Source: Candidatus Mesolinea sp. (GTDB lineage: Bacteria > Chloroflexota > Anaerolineae > Anaerolineales > Anaerolineaceae). From it: DNA of 14,943 nt. Below the pieces are notes generated by a model. The model was not told the DNA's origin. It searched no databases and was given only the letters and a program-made list of their open reading frames with translations. Below, in pieces: positions 7,765 to 14,943 of this stretch (positions are counted from its first letter, which is position 1; every line of letters starts with the position of its first letter). The stretch spans positions 1 to 14,943 of the forward strand of contig DNSH01000119.1 of assembly GCA_003499715.1 (NCBI GenBank), written 5' to 3'. The translations under genes were made by a program, and so were the position numbers.

Positions 7765-7802
7765 AAACCGCCCTATGATTGTGCCAATCAGGGCGGTTTT
7801 TT
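7765..7802 (+). terminator. Rho-independent terminator of gltX
   Basis: AAACCGCCC (7765-7773) pairs with GGGCGGTTT (7791-7799); an inner stem TGATT/AATCA continues past a 2-nt bulge to a 5-nt loop. The run TTTTTT (7797-7802) follows the stem. Confidence 0.88.
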
Positions 7803-7854
7803 GGAATAATTCTTGCACAAAAACTAACAAGATTAACGTGCTAAGAAACTGACC

Positions 7855-9972
7855 ATGAATATACTCCAGGATTTCGCCTTGGCTTTGGTGGATTTTCCCA
7901 CTGCCTTGCCCTATTATCTTGTGCTGCTGGCAGCCGGCGGCTTAGCATTTTTAGCTGCTAACCGAGCAACGAACGCTGGCGAGCAGCTCGCTCTGCCATT
8001 ACGCGCGGCTTTCTTGGTTGTGTTCTGCTCACAGCTTGTTCTGCTGACCTTAAGCCTGCTGCTCTTTCAGGGTTATGCCGATATAAATGAATTTTTCCCT
8101 CTGGCGTTCCAAACCCTAACCTTCATCACTTTGGTCTGGATTGTTTGGGCATTGGCGTTTCCGCAAGCCAAGAGGTGGCTGAGGCACATACCGATTATTC
8201 TGACATTGGTGGCTTTTCTGGCTGGCTCAGTCACTGTTACCTTTATTCCCAACCAAAGCGCTGTTTTTGGAAGCAGCTGGGTTCATCAGGTTTGGGCAGG
8301 GGCATCCCTTGGGCTTCTGATTGTTGGCATTATTTCTATCCTTTCTCGCAAGCACTTTTATAAGTTAGAAGGTTTTTTGGTGCTCCTAATTGCAGCTTTA
8401 GGTTACTTCGTTTACTTATCTAACCCAACATCCGCTGCGCTGCCTTCCGCCGTTGCCCTCAGCCAGTTACTTTACTATCCGCTCTTAGTCAGCATTGCTT
8501 GGCAAACCCAACCCAAGCCAGCCTTAGTCCAGCAAGGTAGCCCGCTGCCTGCCTCGCCCCAGATGGCGGAGGCTTTCCTCGAGCTCAACCTGCAGACTGA
8601 GCAGGAGCAGATTCGCAATGCGCTTACGCACAGCCTGAGTGTTTTCTTGATGAGCGATTTGCTTGGGTTGGTAGAGCGCACCTCAGAGGGTAACCTGCGC
8701 GTGAGCAACACTTATGACTTGATCCGCGAGGCTTGGCTGCCGGTTTTTGAGCTCATCCCGGAGCAGGTGCCTCAACTTAGTGCGCATTTTGAAGACGGAT
8801 TGCCCCTCAGCGCAAACAAAACAGAGGAACTGGCTGAGGAAAAAGCAACGCTCCTCCAAGCATTGGGCTATAATGCCAGCGGCTGCTTGTTTCTTTACCC
8901 GCTCAAAGGAGCGGGAGAAACCCCAAAATATGCACTGCTATGCCTTACCCCTTATACCAATCGCGCTTGGACTCCTGAGGATCAATCGCGCCTAAGCGTC
9001 ATTGCAGAAAAAATCGGGCGGGTTTTGGATAATTCCGCTGCGATTGAAGCTCAAGCAAGAGCTGTTGAAGAATTGCGCATCAACCTCAACCAGATGCAAC
9101 GCCAAAATGCGCACTTAGGAGAAGATTTGGAGCGCCACCAAAAGCTGCTAGGTGAGTTGCGTCAGGAATATCTGCAAGTTAAGAACCGTTATTCGAAGGA
9201 AACCCAACTTTGGGCTGAGAGGCAAAAGTTTCTCGAAGGCAAGTTGGCAAACTTAGAAGAAACGCTCCAAAAACAAGCGGCTGCTTTTGCGGAGGTGGAA
9301 AGCTTGCGCCGGCAAAAAGCCGAATTGGAAGCAGAGCTCACTAAGAACAATGAAAAGTTAGCCAACCTCAAACACGCTTTAGCGAGTGCACAAGAAGTGC
9401 TCAGCGGCGATAGCCTTACCTCTACCGCTAAGGTTGAGCCGGAGGCAAGTGAAGGCTCAGAAATGCTTTCTGGCATTCAGGCTGCCGCTGCCCTGGAAGC
9501 AACGCTGAAAGAGAGTGCCAATTCCCTCGATTCCCACATGATCCAGCTTGAAAACCGACTTCAGGCATTACCCCCGATCCCTCGAAGAGTCCTTGCTACG
9601 TTGCAGAAAGTGCTGCAAAGTTTGGTGAGCAATGCCATAGCAGCTTCGCCTCAGGGGAGCAGCATTTCTGTTGAATTTCTACCTTCTGACGATCAAACCC
9701 TCCCTGAGAGCTTAGAAATCCGCGTGACAGATCAAGGCGGCGGGCTCAGTGAGGCAGAGCAACATGCTTTCCTCAGCTTCGTAACGGGAGCAGAAAACGA
9801 CATTCCCAAGAGCATTGGTAACGCGGGAGCGTTACAGCAAGCCGTGGCACTTGTCCAGGCAGCCGGAGGACACTGGTGGATCCATACGGAGCCTGGCTGC
9901 TCGAGCACATACCGGGTGAGCTTGCCGCTTGATGAGCATGATGCACTTTCCTCGGGCAGCGTAGAAGATTAA
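7855..9972 (+). CDS. 7-TM/GAF sensor protein with degenerate histidine-kinase ATPase domain
   Basis: A 705-residue membrane protein. Residues 18-216 contain seven hydrophobic segments (about 18-36, 50-71, 82-103, 112-130, 145-164, 172-188, 198-216), like the 7-TM input region of some histidine kinases. Residues about 240-395 resemble a GAF domain (CLFLYPLKG, YALLCLTPY, WTPEDQSRLSVIAEKIGRVL). Residues about 395-515 are a long charged coiled coil. The C-terminus is HATPase_c-like: N box around Asn593 (LVSNAIAASP), G1 box DQGGG (626-630) and the final GCSSTYRVSLPL. However, the G2 box is replaced by SIGNAGALQQAVALV, and no H-box domain is present: the only nearby histidine, His561, is just 32 residues before the N box. 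It may bind ATP without phosphotransfer. No clear Shine-Dalgarno precedes ATG 7855. An LCP gene follows after 44 nt with no promoter seen between. Confidence 0.75.
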   Translation: MNILQDFALALVDFPTALPYYLVLLAAGGLAFLAANRATNAGEQLALPLRAAFLVVFCSQLVLLTLSLLLFQGYADINEFFPLAFQTLTFITLVWIVWALAFPQAKRWLRHIPIILTLVAFLAGSVTVTFIPNQSAVFGSSWVHQVWAGASLGLLIVGIISILSRKHFYKLEGFLVLLIAALGYFVYLSNPTSAALPSAVALSQLLYYPLLVSIAWQTQPKPALVQQGSPLPASPQMAEAFLELNLQTEQEQIRNALTHSLSVFLMSDLLGLVERTSEGNLRVSNTYDLIREAWLPVFELIPEQVPQLSAHFEDGLPLSANKTEELAEEKATLLQALGYNASGCLFLYPLKGAGETPKYALLCLTPYTNRAWTPEDQSRLSVIAEKIGRVLDNSAAIEAQARAVEELRINLNQMQRQNAHLGEDLERHQKLLGELRQEYLQVKNRYSKETQLWAERQKFLEGKLANLEETLQKQAAAFAEVESLRRQKAELEAELTKNNEKLANLKHALASAQEVLSGDSLTSTAKVEPEASEGSEMLSGIQAAAALEATLKESANSLDSHMIQLENRLQALPPIPRRVLATLQKVLQSLVSNAIAASPQGSSISVEFLPSDDQTLPESLEIRVTDQGGGLSEAEQHAFLSFVTGAENDIPKSIGNAGALQQAVALVQAAGGHWWIHTEPGCSSTYRVSLPLDEHDALSSGSVED

Positions 9973-10016
9973 AATGAACCTTAATAAGTATCAGCGGAGA
10001 GAGCCGTAAAGAGCTT

Positions 10017-11051
10017 ATGAGACTAAATCAACATCAAAAAATTACTTTAGCAGTTTTTATTGTGCTTACACTCTCGTTTGTTGGTGTGATCTTTTCAGCT
10101 GCCTTGGTGCGCGGCATGGCTAATTCTGCCTCATCCAAATACCAGATCAGTCTTAAGGACTACCCACCCACCGCCACTCCTTTCCAACCTAATGCTTTTG
10201 CTAATATTCTGGAAGATGGCACGATTGAACTATTACCGCAGCCAGTCCATACCCCCACGCCCGTGCCAGTGATCTCGGAGGATCAACTGCCCGACCGCCA
10301 GATGAACATCCTGCTCTTAGGCGTAGACGACTTTGCAGCGAATGGTTTTCGTACCGACGTGATCATGCTGCTCTCGCTCAACCCAAAACATCACTCGGTC
10401 AGCTTGGTGTCTTTCCCGCGGGATCTTTATGTCACCATCCCTGGTTACTGGTCTAACCGCATTAACACCGCTTGGGGTTTAGGCGGCTTTGAGTTGCTGG
10501 CAGATACCTTCGAAGTCAACTTCGGCATTCATCCGCAATATTACATGATGGTCAATTACAACGGATTTAGGGACGTGGTCAATAGCTTGGATGGTATTGA
10601 TGTGGTTGTAACCCAAGAATTACAGGATTCGTGTGGACGAGACTCAAGTGGTTGGTGCATTATTAAACCTGGTACAGTGCACATGGATGGCGACATGGCA
10701 TTGTGGTATTCCCGCTCCAGATTGACCAGCAGCGACTTTGACCGCAACCGACGGGCACAAGAAGTTGTTAAAGCGATTTTCACCAAGGCAATGAACCTCA
10801 ACATGCTTCCCAAGATACCAGAGCTCTACGGGCTCTACCGCGAGTATATCGATACCAATGTGCAGCTCCTTGATATTCTCCCTTATCTGCCCTTAGCGAC
10901 TGAGGTGATGAAAACAGGGAACATTAATCAGTATGCCATCGGACCTGAAGTGGTGAGCAACTGGATCACCGCTGAAGGCGCAATGGTCCTCATCCCCAAC
11001 TATTACGGAATTAGTGATATCTTGAGCGAAGCACTTTACTTGAACGAATAA
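10017..11051 (+). CDS. LCP (LytR-CpsA-Psr) family glycopolymer transferase 1
   Basis: A 344-residue protein with a short cytoplasmic N-terminus, one membrane anchor at about 11-35, a Pro/Thr-rich linker (about 46-90) and an outward-facing LCP domain. Signature residues are visible: RTD 112-114, FPRD 133-136, RIN 148-150, and DFDRNRRAQE from 240 with Arg243 and Arg246. LCP enzymes move polyprenyl-pyrophosphate-linked glycopolymers onto peptidoglycan or other surface acceptors. Two cysteines eight residues apart (Cys206, Cys214) lie in DSCGRDSSGWC and recur in the second LCP protein, suggesting a disulfide outside the cell. A GGAGAGAG stretch lies some way upstream of the ATG. It is probably co-transcribed with the sensor gene. 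Which polymer it handles is not shown. Confidence 0.88.
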   Translation: MRLNQHQKITLAVFIVLTLSFVGVIFSAALVRGMANSASSKYQISLKDYPPTATPFQPNAFANILEDGTIELLPQPVHTPTPVPVISEDQLPDRQMNILLLGVDDFAANGFRTDVIMLLSLNPKHHSVSLVSFPRDLYVTIPGYWSNRINTAWGLGGFELLADTFEVNFGIHPQYYMMVNYNGFRDVVNSLDGIDVVVTQELQDSCGRDSSGWCIIKPGTVHMDGDMALWYSRSRLTSSDFDRNRRAQEVVKAIFTKAMNLNMLPKIPELYGLYREYIDTNVQLLDILPYLPLATEVMKTGNINQYAIGPEVVSNWITAEGAMVLIPNYYGISDILSEALYLNE

Positions 11052-11128
11052 GCGTTATCCCACTCACCTCTTCACATCCTGTGGCACAGAAATTTATATA
11101 CTATATGCCGACCTCCGCGCAGAATCAA

Positions 11129-11157
11129 TTGACAGTTCCTCACAATTAGCATACACT
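11129..11157 (+). promoter_or_regulatory. Sigma-70 promoter for the integrase-like/LCP2 pair
   Basis: TTGACA (11129-11134), a 17-bp spacer and TACACT (11152-11157). Transcription should start near 11164, leaving a leader of about 33 nt. No terminator is visible between LCP1 (ends 11051) and this promoter; the small palindrome CTGTGGCACAG (11079-11089) lies in the gap. Confidence 0.7.
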
Positions 11158-11196
11158 ATAACAAATATTAGCTATGCGAAACACAAGCGAGGACTT

Positions 11197-12141
11197 ATGG
11201 ATTCATCATCAGATCGCCTATCAGCCCACATCACCGAGAACACCCTGCTCCCTCCAGCTATCCAAGCCTGGAAGATTTACCTGCACGATCAAGGGCGCAC
11301 AAATAATACTCTCAAAGCTTTCTCGGCAGATCTCTCCCTTCTAGCGGATTTCCTCCCAGCGGATAAACCTTTAGGACAGATTACTACCAAAGACCTTGAG
11401 GACTTCCTCGAGTGGCTGCAAAACGATCGTAACGTGCCTTGCAGCCCAAAGACCCTCTCCCGCCGCATCACCTCAATTAAATCCTTTTTCCGGTGGTTGA
11501 CTGTGAATGGCGTTCTTTCTCACAACCCTGCCGAAAAGATCGTGCAAAAGACGGTTGTCAGCCCGCTCCCGGAGGTGCTCACTGCCGCGGAGCAAGAAAA
11601 AGTTCTGGATGCTGCTGAAGCCATGCGTACTGCTGCCAACCCAGACCTGCGCCCGTATGTGCTTTTGCGCTTGCTGCTCGAAACTGGCTTAAAGAAAGGC
11701 GAATCCCTGCACCTGATGACCAATCACGTGGAACTGGAAGGACCGGAAGCACCACGCATCTTTGTGCGTTATTCCAGCCCGCGTTACCGCTACAAAGAAC
11801 GCAATATTCCCGTTTCTCCAGAGTGGGCAGAGGCTTATCAAGAATACATCCAACGCTATGAGATTAAAAATCAAGTCTTTCCATGGTCTCAACGGCGCTT
11901 GGAATACCTCCTCGAAGATGTGGGCAATGCAGCTGGTTTAGATAAGCACCTATCCTTTGATATGTGCCGCTGGACCAGCGCCCTGAACGACTTGACCGCT
12001 GGTATCGATACGGATAAAATCCGCCAGAAACTCGGTATATCCAAGATTCAGTGGCGCGAGGTTTATGCCAAGCTGCACAGCTTAGCAAAAGAGTTAGGTT
12101 ATGAGCTCTCTTCAACCTCTGCAGCTGAAGCGTTGGATTAG
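11197..12141 (+). CDS. Degenerate tyrosine-recombinase (XerC/D-like) protein
   Basis: A 314-residue protein with the two-domain layout of Xer-type recombinases. The N-terminal SAM-like domain (about 20-122) holds TNNTLKAFSADLSLLADFL and SPKTLSRRITSIKSFFRWL; the catalytic fold spans about 128-305. Aligned by eye to E. coli XerD, the active site is mostly lost: Arg148 becomes Lys166 (GLKKGE), His244 becomes Asp255 (DMCR), His270 becomes Ile281 (LGI), and the beta-hairpin Lys172 has no clear match. Arg258 and the tyrosine at 290 remain, with the Ile281-Tyr290 spacing equal to His270-Tyr279. Strand exchange is therefore doubtful; a DNA-binding role is more likely (inference). GAGG lies 4 nt before ATG 11197. 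It is not flanked by att-like repeats, and it is in an apparent operon with an LCP gene 26 nt downstream. The reading frame is intact, arguing for a kept function. Confidence 0.75.
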   Translation: MDSSSDRLSAHITENTLLPPAIQAWKIYLHDQGRTNNTLKAFSADLSLLADFLPADKPLGQITTKDLEDFLEWLQNDRNVPCSPKTLSRRITSIKSFFRWLTVNGVLSHNPAEKIVQKTVVSPLPEVLTAAEQEKVLDAAEAMRTAANPDLRPYVLLRLLLETGLKKGESLHLMTNHVELEGPEAPRIFVRYSSPRYRYKERNIPVSPEWAEAYQEYIQRYEIKNQVFPWSQRRLEYLLEDVGNAAGLDKHLSFDMCRWTSALNDLTAGIDTDKIRQKLGISKIQWREVYAKLHSLAKELGYELSSTSAAEALD

Positions 12142-12167
12142 CTAAATAAAAAAGAAAGATCGTGAAT

Positions 12168-13133
12168 ATGCAAACAAAACAGCGGAAATCCGCTTCACCT
12201 ATTTTAATTGCGATTGTAGTGCTTATCCTCATCGGCGCAGCGCTTCTCGCAGCAATCAGCCTCAACCAAGTGCGTGCTGGTGAAGGGCAGTTCATCAGCA
12301 ACCTATGGGACCGCAACCCCACAGAAGCAGCTGCTGACCCCTATCTAGCAGGGGATAGTGCTGCTTTGCCCATTCCACCATACGTCAAAACGATAATGCT
12401 CTTAGGATCAGACTACAGCCCCGGCAGTGGTCATCGCACGGATGTGATGCTCCTGGCAGCCTTCAATCTTAAGAATGGCAAGATCAACTTGTTTTCTTTT
12501 CCCAGGGATTTATGGGTAGAAATTCCAGGTTATTACCCACAGCGCTTGAATGTAGCCGAACCATTAGGGGGGTATGAGCTCCTAGGAGATACCTTAGCGT
12601 ATAACTTCGGCTTCCGCCCAGATCATTATGCTATTGCCGATTTTAAAGGTTTCAAGCTCATCGTTGATTGGCTCGGAGGTGTCGACGTCCAGGTCACCAA
12701 GCACATGGAAGATTCATGCTTTTTCACACCTGAAAATTGGTGCGTGGTTGAACCAGGCACAGTTTACATGGACGGCGACTATGCACTTTGGTATGTGCGC
12801 GCGCGGCTCAATACTTCCGATTTTGACCGTACCCGCCGCGCACAAGAGGTAATCCAAGCCATAGCTCGTAAAGCGCTCAGTCCAGCTTACATTTTCCGGC
12901 TGCCTTCCTTCATCGAAACTGCCTTGGATGTGGTTGAAACGGATATGAGTATGGCAGATATGTGGTTGTATGCCTTCCCGCTTTCCAAATTTTTCAGACA
13001 AGACATATTTACGAGCTACACCCTTACCCCCAATGAAGCTGCATTTTACACTACCGATGAGGGTGCCAGTGTTTTATTGCCAAATATCCCCGCCATTCAA
13101 GCGATTTTGCAGCAAGTCTTCTGGATTGAATAA
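12168..13133 (+). CDS. LCP (LytR-CpsA-Psr) family glycopolymer transferase 2
   Basis: A 321-residue LCP protein, clearly paralogous to the first. One N-terminal membrane anchor (about 11-31), a short linker, then the extracytoplasmic LCP domain: RTD 90-92, FPRD 111-114, RLN 126-128, and DFDRTRRAQE from 218. The cysteine pair is kept with equal spacing (Cys184, Cys192, in EDSCFFTPENWC), as is the following EPGTVYMDGDYALWYVRAR block. I prefer ATG 12168 because the purine-rich AAAGAAAGA ends 8 nt upstream; an in-frame GTG at 12162 would be only 2 nt from it. It follows the integrase-like gene closely and probably shares its promoter. The final stop is 9 nt from the tilS stop on the other strand, with no terminator in between. 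Confidence 0.87.
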   Translation: MQTKQRKSASPILIAIVVLILIGAALLAAISLNQVRAGEGQFISNLWDRNPTEAAADPYLAGDSAALPIPPYVKTIMLLGSDYSPGSGHRTDVMLLAAFNLKNGKINLFSFPRDLWVEIPGYYPQRLNVAEPLGGYELLGDTLAYNFGFRPDHYAIADFKGFKLIVDWLGGVDVQVTKHMEDSCFFTPENWCVVEPGTVYMDGDYALWYVRARLNTSDFDRTRRAQEVIQAIARKALSPAYIFRLPSFIETALDVVETDMSMADMWLYAFPLSKFFRQDIFTSYTLTPNEAAFYTTDEGASVLLPNIPAIQAILQQVFWIE

Positions 13134-13142
13134 AAAGGTGGC

Positions 13143-14573
13143 TTAGCGCTTAGGCGGTACTAAGTGGAGATGTAAAATCTCAGGCTCATCTCCAATCAGC
13201 CGCCAAGCTTGGGAAATACGCAACCCACACACCCATAAAACTGAACCCTCAGAGAGCACCAGTGGCCATTTTGCCCGTGCTCCCTGGGGGATTTTTTCAT
13301 TAATAAAAAAGTCACTCAGTTTCTGATGCTTGCCTTGCAAGCCAAGCGGTGCCCAGCGTTCCCCTGGGCGCATAGCACGCACCTCCATGGGCAGCACCAG
13401 GTCAGCCGGATTCAACCAAGCATGCTGCCGATCTTGCTGCACCTCTATTGGTAAACTTTCGTATTCCCTTCGGCTGACCAATTCTGCTTCTAAGAACCAA
13501 CCGTTTGCTAGCGGCAAAGGCTCTCCCAGATCGAGTGCGTAACTCTTTTCTGATGGAAGTTGAGGAAAATCCGGGAAATCAACACTAGTGCGGTGATAAC
13601 CTAATTGAATTGTACCGTGGTCCACCCAAACTTTTACCTTTGCTAAGAAATCTACCTGATTTTGCCCGTTAAGGATCGCCTTCCGCACCCGTTCGATGGC
13701 TTCGTATCCAATGTTACGCAGCCCAGGCACGAGCTCGTTGAGGGCATGCATGAGCACGCGGCGCTGCAAACCTTCCTCCAAGCTTAAAAAGCTGTCTTGA
13801 TCCAGCAGCAAAAATTTTTCTTGTTTGCGCCTCAGGCAAGCTTCAAAAGCGTGCTCCTCGAGCTGCTCAAGCAGGCGGGCATCCGACTGCAAAGCTAAGG
13901 TGTTCCTGAGCACAACCTGTTTAAATGCCGGGTTGACTTGTTCGAGCAGAGGAATAACCTCCAACCTCAGCCTATTTCGGAAAAAACTGGGGTCTTGATT
14001 ACTTTCATCGCTCAAAAAGAGCAGCCCATGCTCCTGACAGTAAGCAAGAGCCTCAGCATGAGAAACTTCTAACATCGGCCGCAAAATGGGCACGTGGGGG
14101 TTAATTTCTTTCTGGTAGCTTACAGCTTGCATGCCTCGCAGCCCGTTGATTCCTGCACCTCGCAGGAAATGCATCAAAACCGTTTCAACCTGATCATCAG
14201 CAGTATGCCCGACTGCCACGCCAGCAGCACCGCGCGCTTCAGCTAAGCTTAAGAGAAACAGATAGCGGCAAATTCTGGCAGCTTCTTCGATGCCTAATTT
14301 GTGTTCTCGAGCATAATCACGCACATCTGCCTTGCCAACTTCGCAAGGAATCCCCCAGCTTTGCATCAGCCGCTGAACATGTTCTGCTTCTTGCCCCGAT
14401 GTGGGGCGTAAGCCATGGTCAAAATGACCGACAATTACAGGTATACCGGCTTTCCACAGGCAATGGGCAAGAGCTAAACTATCCGCCCCACCAGAGACGC
14501 CAACCACTAGTGGTTGTGAAGCCACATACCCGCAGGCTCGGAACAAAGCTTCGATGATTTTTTCGGAAAGCAT
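13143..14573 (-). CDS. tilS: tRNA(Ile)-lysidine synthase
   Basis: A 476-residue protein of the TilS family, which attaches lysine to C34 of the tRNA-Ile2 CAU anticodon using ATP, so that it reads AUA and is charged with isoleucine; it is generally essential. The PP-loop SGGADS is at 27-32, followed by GHFDHGLRP, the helix IEEAARICRY and AVGHTADDQVETVLMHFLRGAGINGL, all diagnostic. A middle helical substrate-binding domain follows, and the C-terminal TilS_C domain is marked by MRPGERWAPLG, QKLSDFFINEKIP and WVCGLRISQAWRL. The length is in the usual range for full-length TilS. The ATG at 14573 has no Shine-Dalgarno, but a TATAAT sits 7 nt before it, so the message may be leaderless. It converges on LCP2. 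Confidence 0.95.
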   Translation of the reverse strand: MLSEKIIEALFRACGYVASQPLVVGVSGGADSLALAHCLWKAGIPVIVGHFDHGLRPTSGQEAEHVQRLMQSWGIPCEVGKADVRDYAREHKLGIEEAARICRYLFLLSLAEARGAAGVAVGHTADDQVETVLMHFLRGAGINGLRGMQAVSYQKEINPHVPILRPMLEVSHAEALAYCQEHGLLFLSDESNQDPSFFRNRLRLEVIPLLEQVNPAFKQVVLRNTLALQSDARLLEQLEEHAFEACLRRKQEKFLLLDQDSFLSLEEGLQRRVLMHALNELVPGLRNIGYEAIERVRKAILNGQNQVDFLAKVKVWVDHGTIQLGYHRTSVDFPDFPQLPSEKSYALDLGEPLPLANGWFLEAELVSRREYESLPIEVQQDRQHAWLNPADLVLPMEVRAMRPGERWAPLGLQGKHQKLSDFFINEKIPQGARAKWPLVLSEGSVLWVCGLRISQAWRLIGDEPEILHLHLVPPKR

Positions 14574-14580
14574 GTCAAAA

Positions 14581-14586
14581 ATTATA
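14581..14586 (-). promoter_or_regulatory. Possible -10 element for leaderless tilS
   Basis: On the minus strand TATAAT (14586 to 14581) is followed by 7 nt (TTTTGAC) and then the ATG. Initiation at the normal distance would fall at or next to the start codon. No good -35 is seen at 16-18 bp (CTGAGG at 17), so the call is tentative. Confidence 0.4.
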
Positions 14587-14763
14587 CCTTACGCACGCAA
14601 ACCCCTCAGACAAGTATTCCTTCGGGGATTAGTCACGGCTTACCTGTCAAGGTTAAATAGAAATGTCCTAATGGGTGGATAAAGCCTTCAGTATAGGTTT
14701 TTATCATGTCTAACCACCTTATTTCTTCTTGTCTATAATGTTTCACGGTGACCCTAACCCTGA

Positions 14764-14818
14764 CCCTTCCCCCGCGGCAAGCAGTTTTTTCTGCCGCGGC
14801 TCAGCCGCTGGGGAAGGG
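14764..14818. repeat. Nested GC-rich hairpin 1
   Basis: Outer arms CCCTTCCCC (14764-14772) and GGGGAAGGG (14810-14818) enclose an inner stem CCGCGGCA (14772-14779)/TGCCGCGG (14792-14799); the two stems share one C. A further small hairpin GCGGC-TCA-GCCGC lies at 14796-14807. No ORF is present from 14574 to the window end; the 14587-14763 part shows nothing I can name apart from an isolated TATAAT at 14734-14739. Confidence 0.65.
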
Positions 14819-14824
14819 AAATTA

Positions 14825-14855
14825 GTTTGAAAGAGGGCGCGGCCCTCTTTCAAAC
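14825..14855. repeat. Perfect 14-bp hairpin 2
   Basis: GTTTGAAAGAGGGC (14825-14838) and GCCCTCTTTCAAAC (14842-14855) are exact inverted repeats around a 3-nt centre. No T tract follows on either strand, so it does not look like a simple terminator; with its neighbours it resembles a mobile or REP-type palindromic element. Confidence 0.7.
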
Positions 14856-14859
14856 ATCA

Positions 14860-14925
14860 ACTCCCCGTCCCAGCGATAGTTAATGAGGATAATATAATAA
14901 ATATTAGTCCGCTGGGAAGGGGAGT
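14860..14925. repeat. 16-bp hairpin 3 with AT-rich loop
   Basis: ACTCCCCGTCCCAGCG (14860-14875) pairs with CGCTGGGAAGGGGAGT (14910-14925) with a single mismatch (G14867/A14918). The 34-nt loop is AT-rich. The right arm resembles the CCGCTGGGGAAGGG motif of hairpin 1 (from 14805), linking the two as parts of one element. Confidence 0.65.
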
Positions 14926-14943
14926 AAGAGGGGAAAGGCTGCT

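Noticed and set aside
11197..12141. Mobile integron or prophage integrase
   Set aside because: There are no att-like repeats, cargo genes or tRNA next to it, the catalytic residues are mostly lost, and the neighbours are wall genes.
14641..14700. Relic of an insertion-sequence end before the hairpin cluster
   Set aside because: No transposase fragment, paired terminal repeat or target duplication could be found in the window.
14747..14769. Telomere-like CCCTAA/CCCTGA repeat
   Set aside because: There are only two or three imperfect copies (ACCCTAACCCTGACCC); too short to mean more than chance or part of the hairpin element.

Overview
The window carries chromosomal housekeeping and envelope genes of what looks like a free-living Chloroflexota bacterium, probably class Anaerolineae. 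That placement is an inference from gene content and protein style: a DUF2089/SHOCT-like gene pair, a Na,K-ATPase-like P-type ATPase with two RCK proteins, and two LCP genes around a degenerate integrase. No rRNA or other marker gene is present to prove it. Base composition is moderate, genes are densely packed with short gaps, and core promoters resemble the sigma-70 consensus. I see no prophage, CRISPR array, tRNA or transposase.

Layout. (1) 1-650, minus: 5' part of a glutamate formimidoyltransferase gene (histidine degradation/one-carbon metabolism), cut by the window edge, with an extended -10 promoter. (2) 813-1645, plus: from a near-consensus promoter, a DUF2089 zinc-ribbon/HTH protein, then a small SHOCT-like protein that shares a helical-hairpin module with it; a 12-bp hairpin follows. 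(3) 1874-6238, plus: a likely cation-homeostasis operon. A P2-type ATPase with Na,K-ATPase-like ion-site residues overlaps by 4 nt the first of two TrkA-like RCK proteins. A dyad brackets the core promoter, and the operon ends at a clear rho-independent terminator. No TrkH/KtrB pore gene is present. (4) 6321-7802: gltX with its own terminator. (5) 7855-11051: a 7-TM/GAF/coiled-coil sensor with a degenerate histidine-kinase ATPase domain, then an LCP (LytR-CpsA-Psr) gene 44 nt downstream. (6) 11129-13133: a consensus promoter, a tyrosine-recombinase-fold protein that has lost most catalytic residues, and a second LCP gene. (7) 13143-14573, minus: tilS, convergent with LCP2 across 9 nt. (8) 14574-14943: non-coding, ending in three adjacent strong hairpins that look like a repeat element.

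How the genes may work together. Block 3 can be read as active Na+/K+ (or similar) transport with nucleotide-sensing RCK partners. Blocks 5 and 6 read as cell-envelope functions: LCP enzymes attach glycopolymers to the wall, the sensor may monitor membrane or redox state, and the degenerate integrase may be a DNA-binding relic or regulator. The most unusual items are the ATPase-RCK-RCK operon without a channel gene, the promoter-spanning dyad, the catalytically degraded integrase between two LCP genes, the pseudo-kinase sensor and the terminal hairpin cluster.
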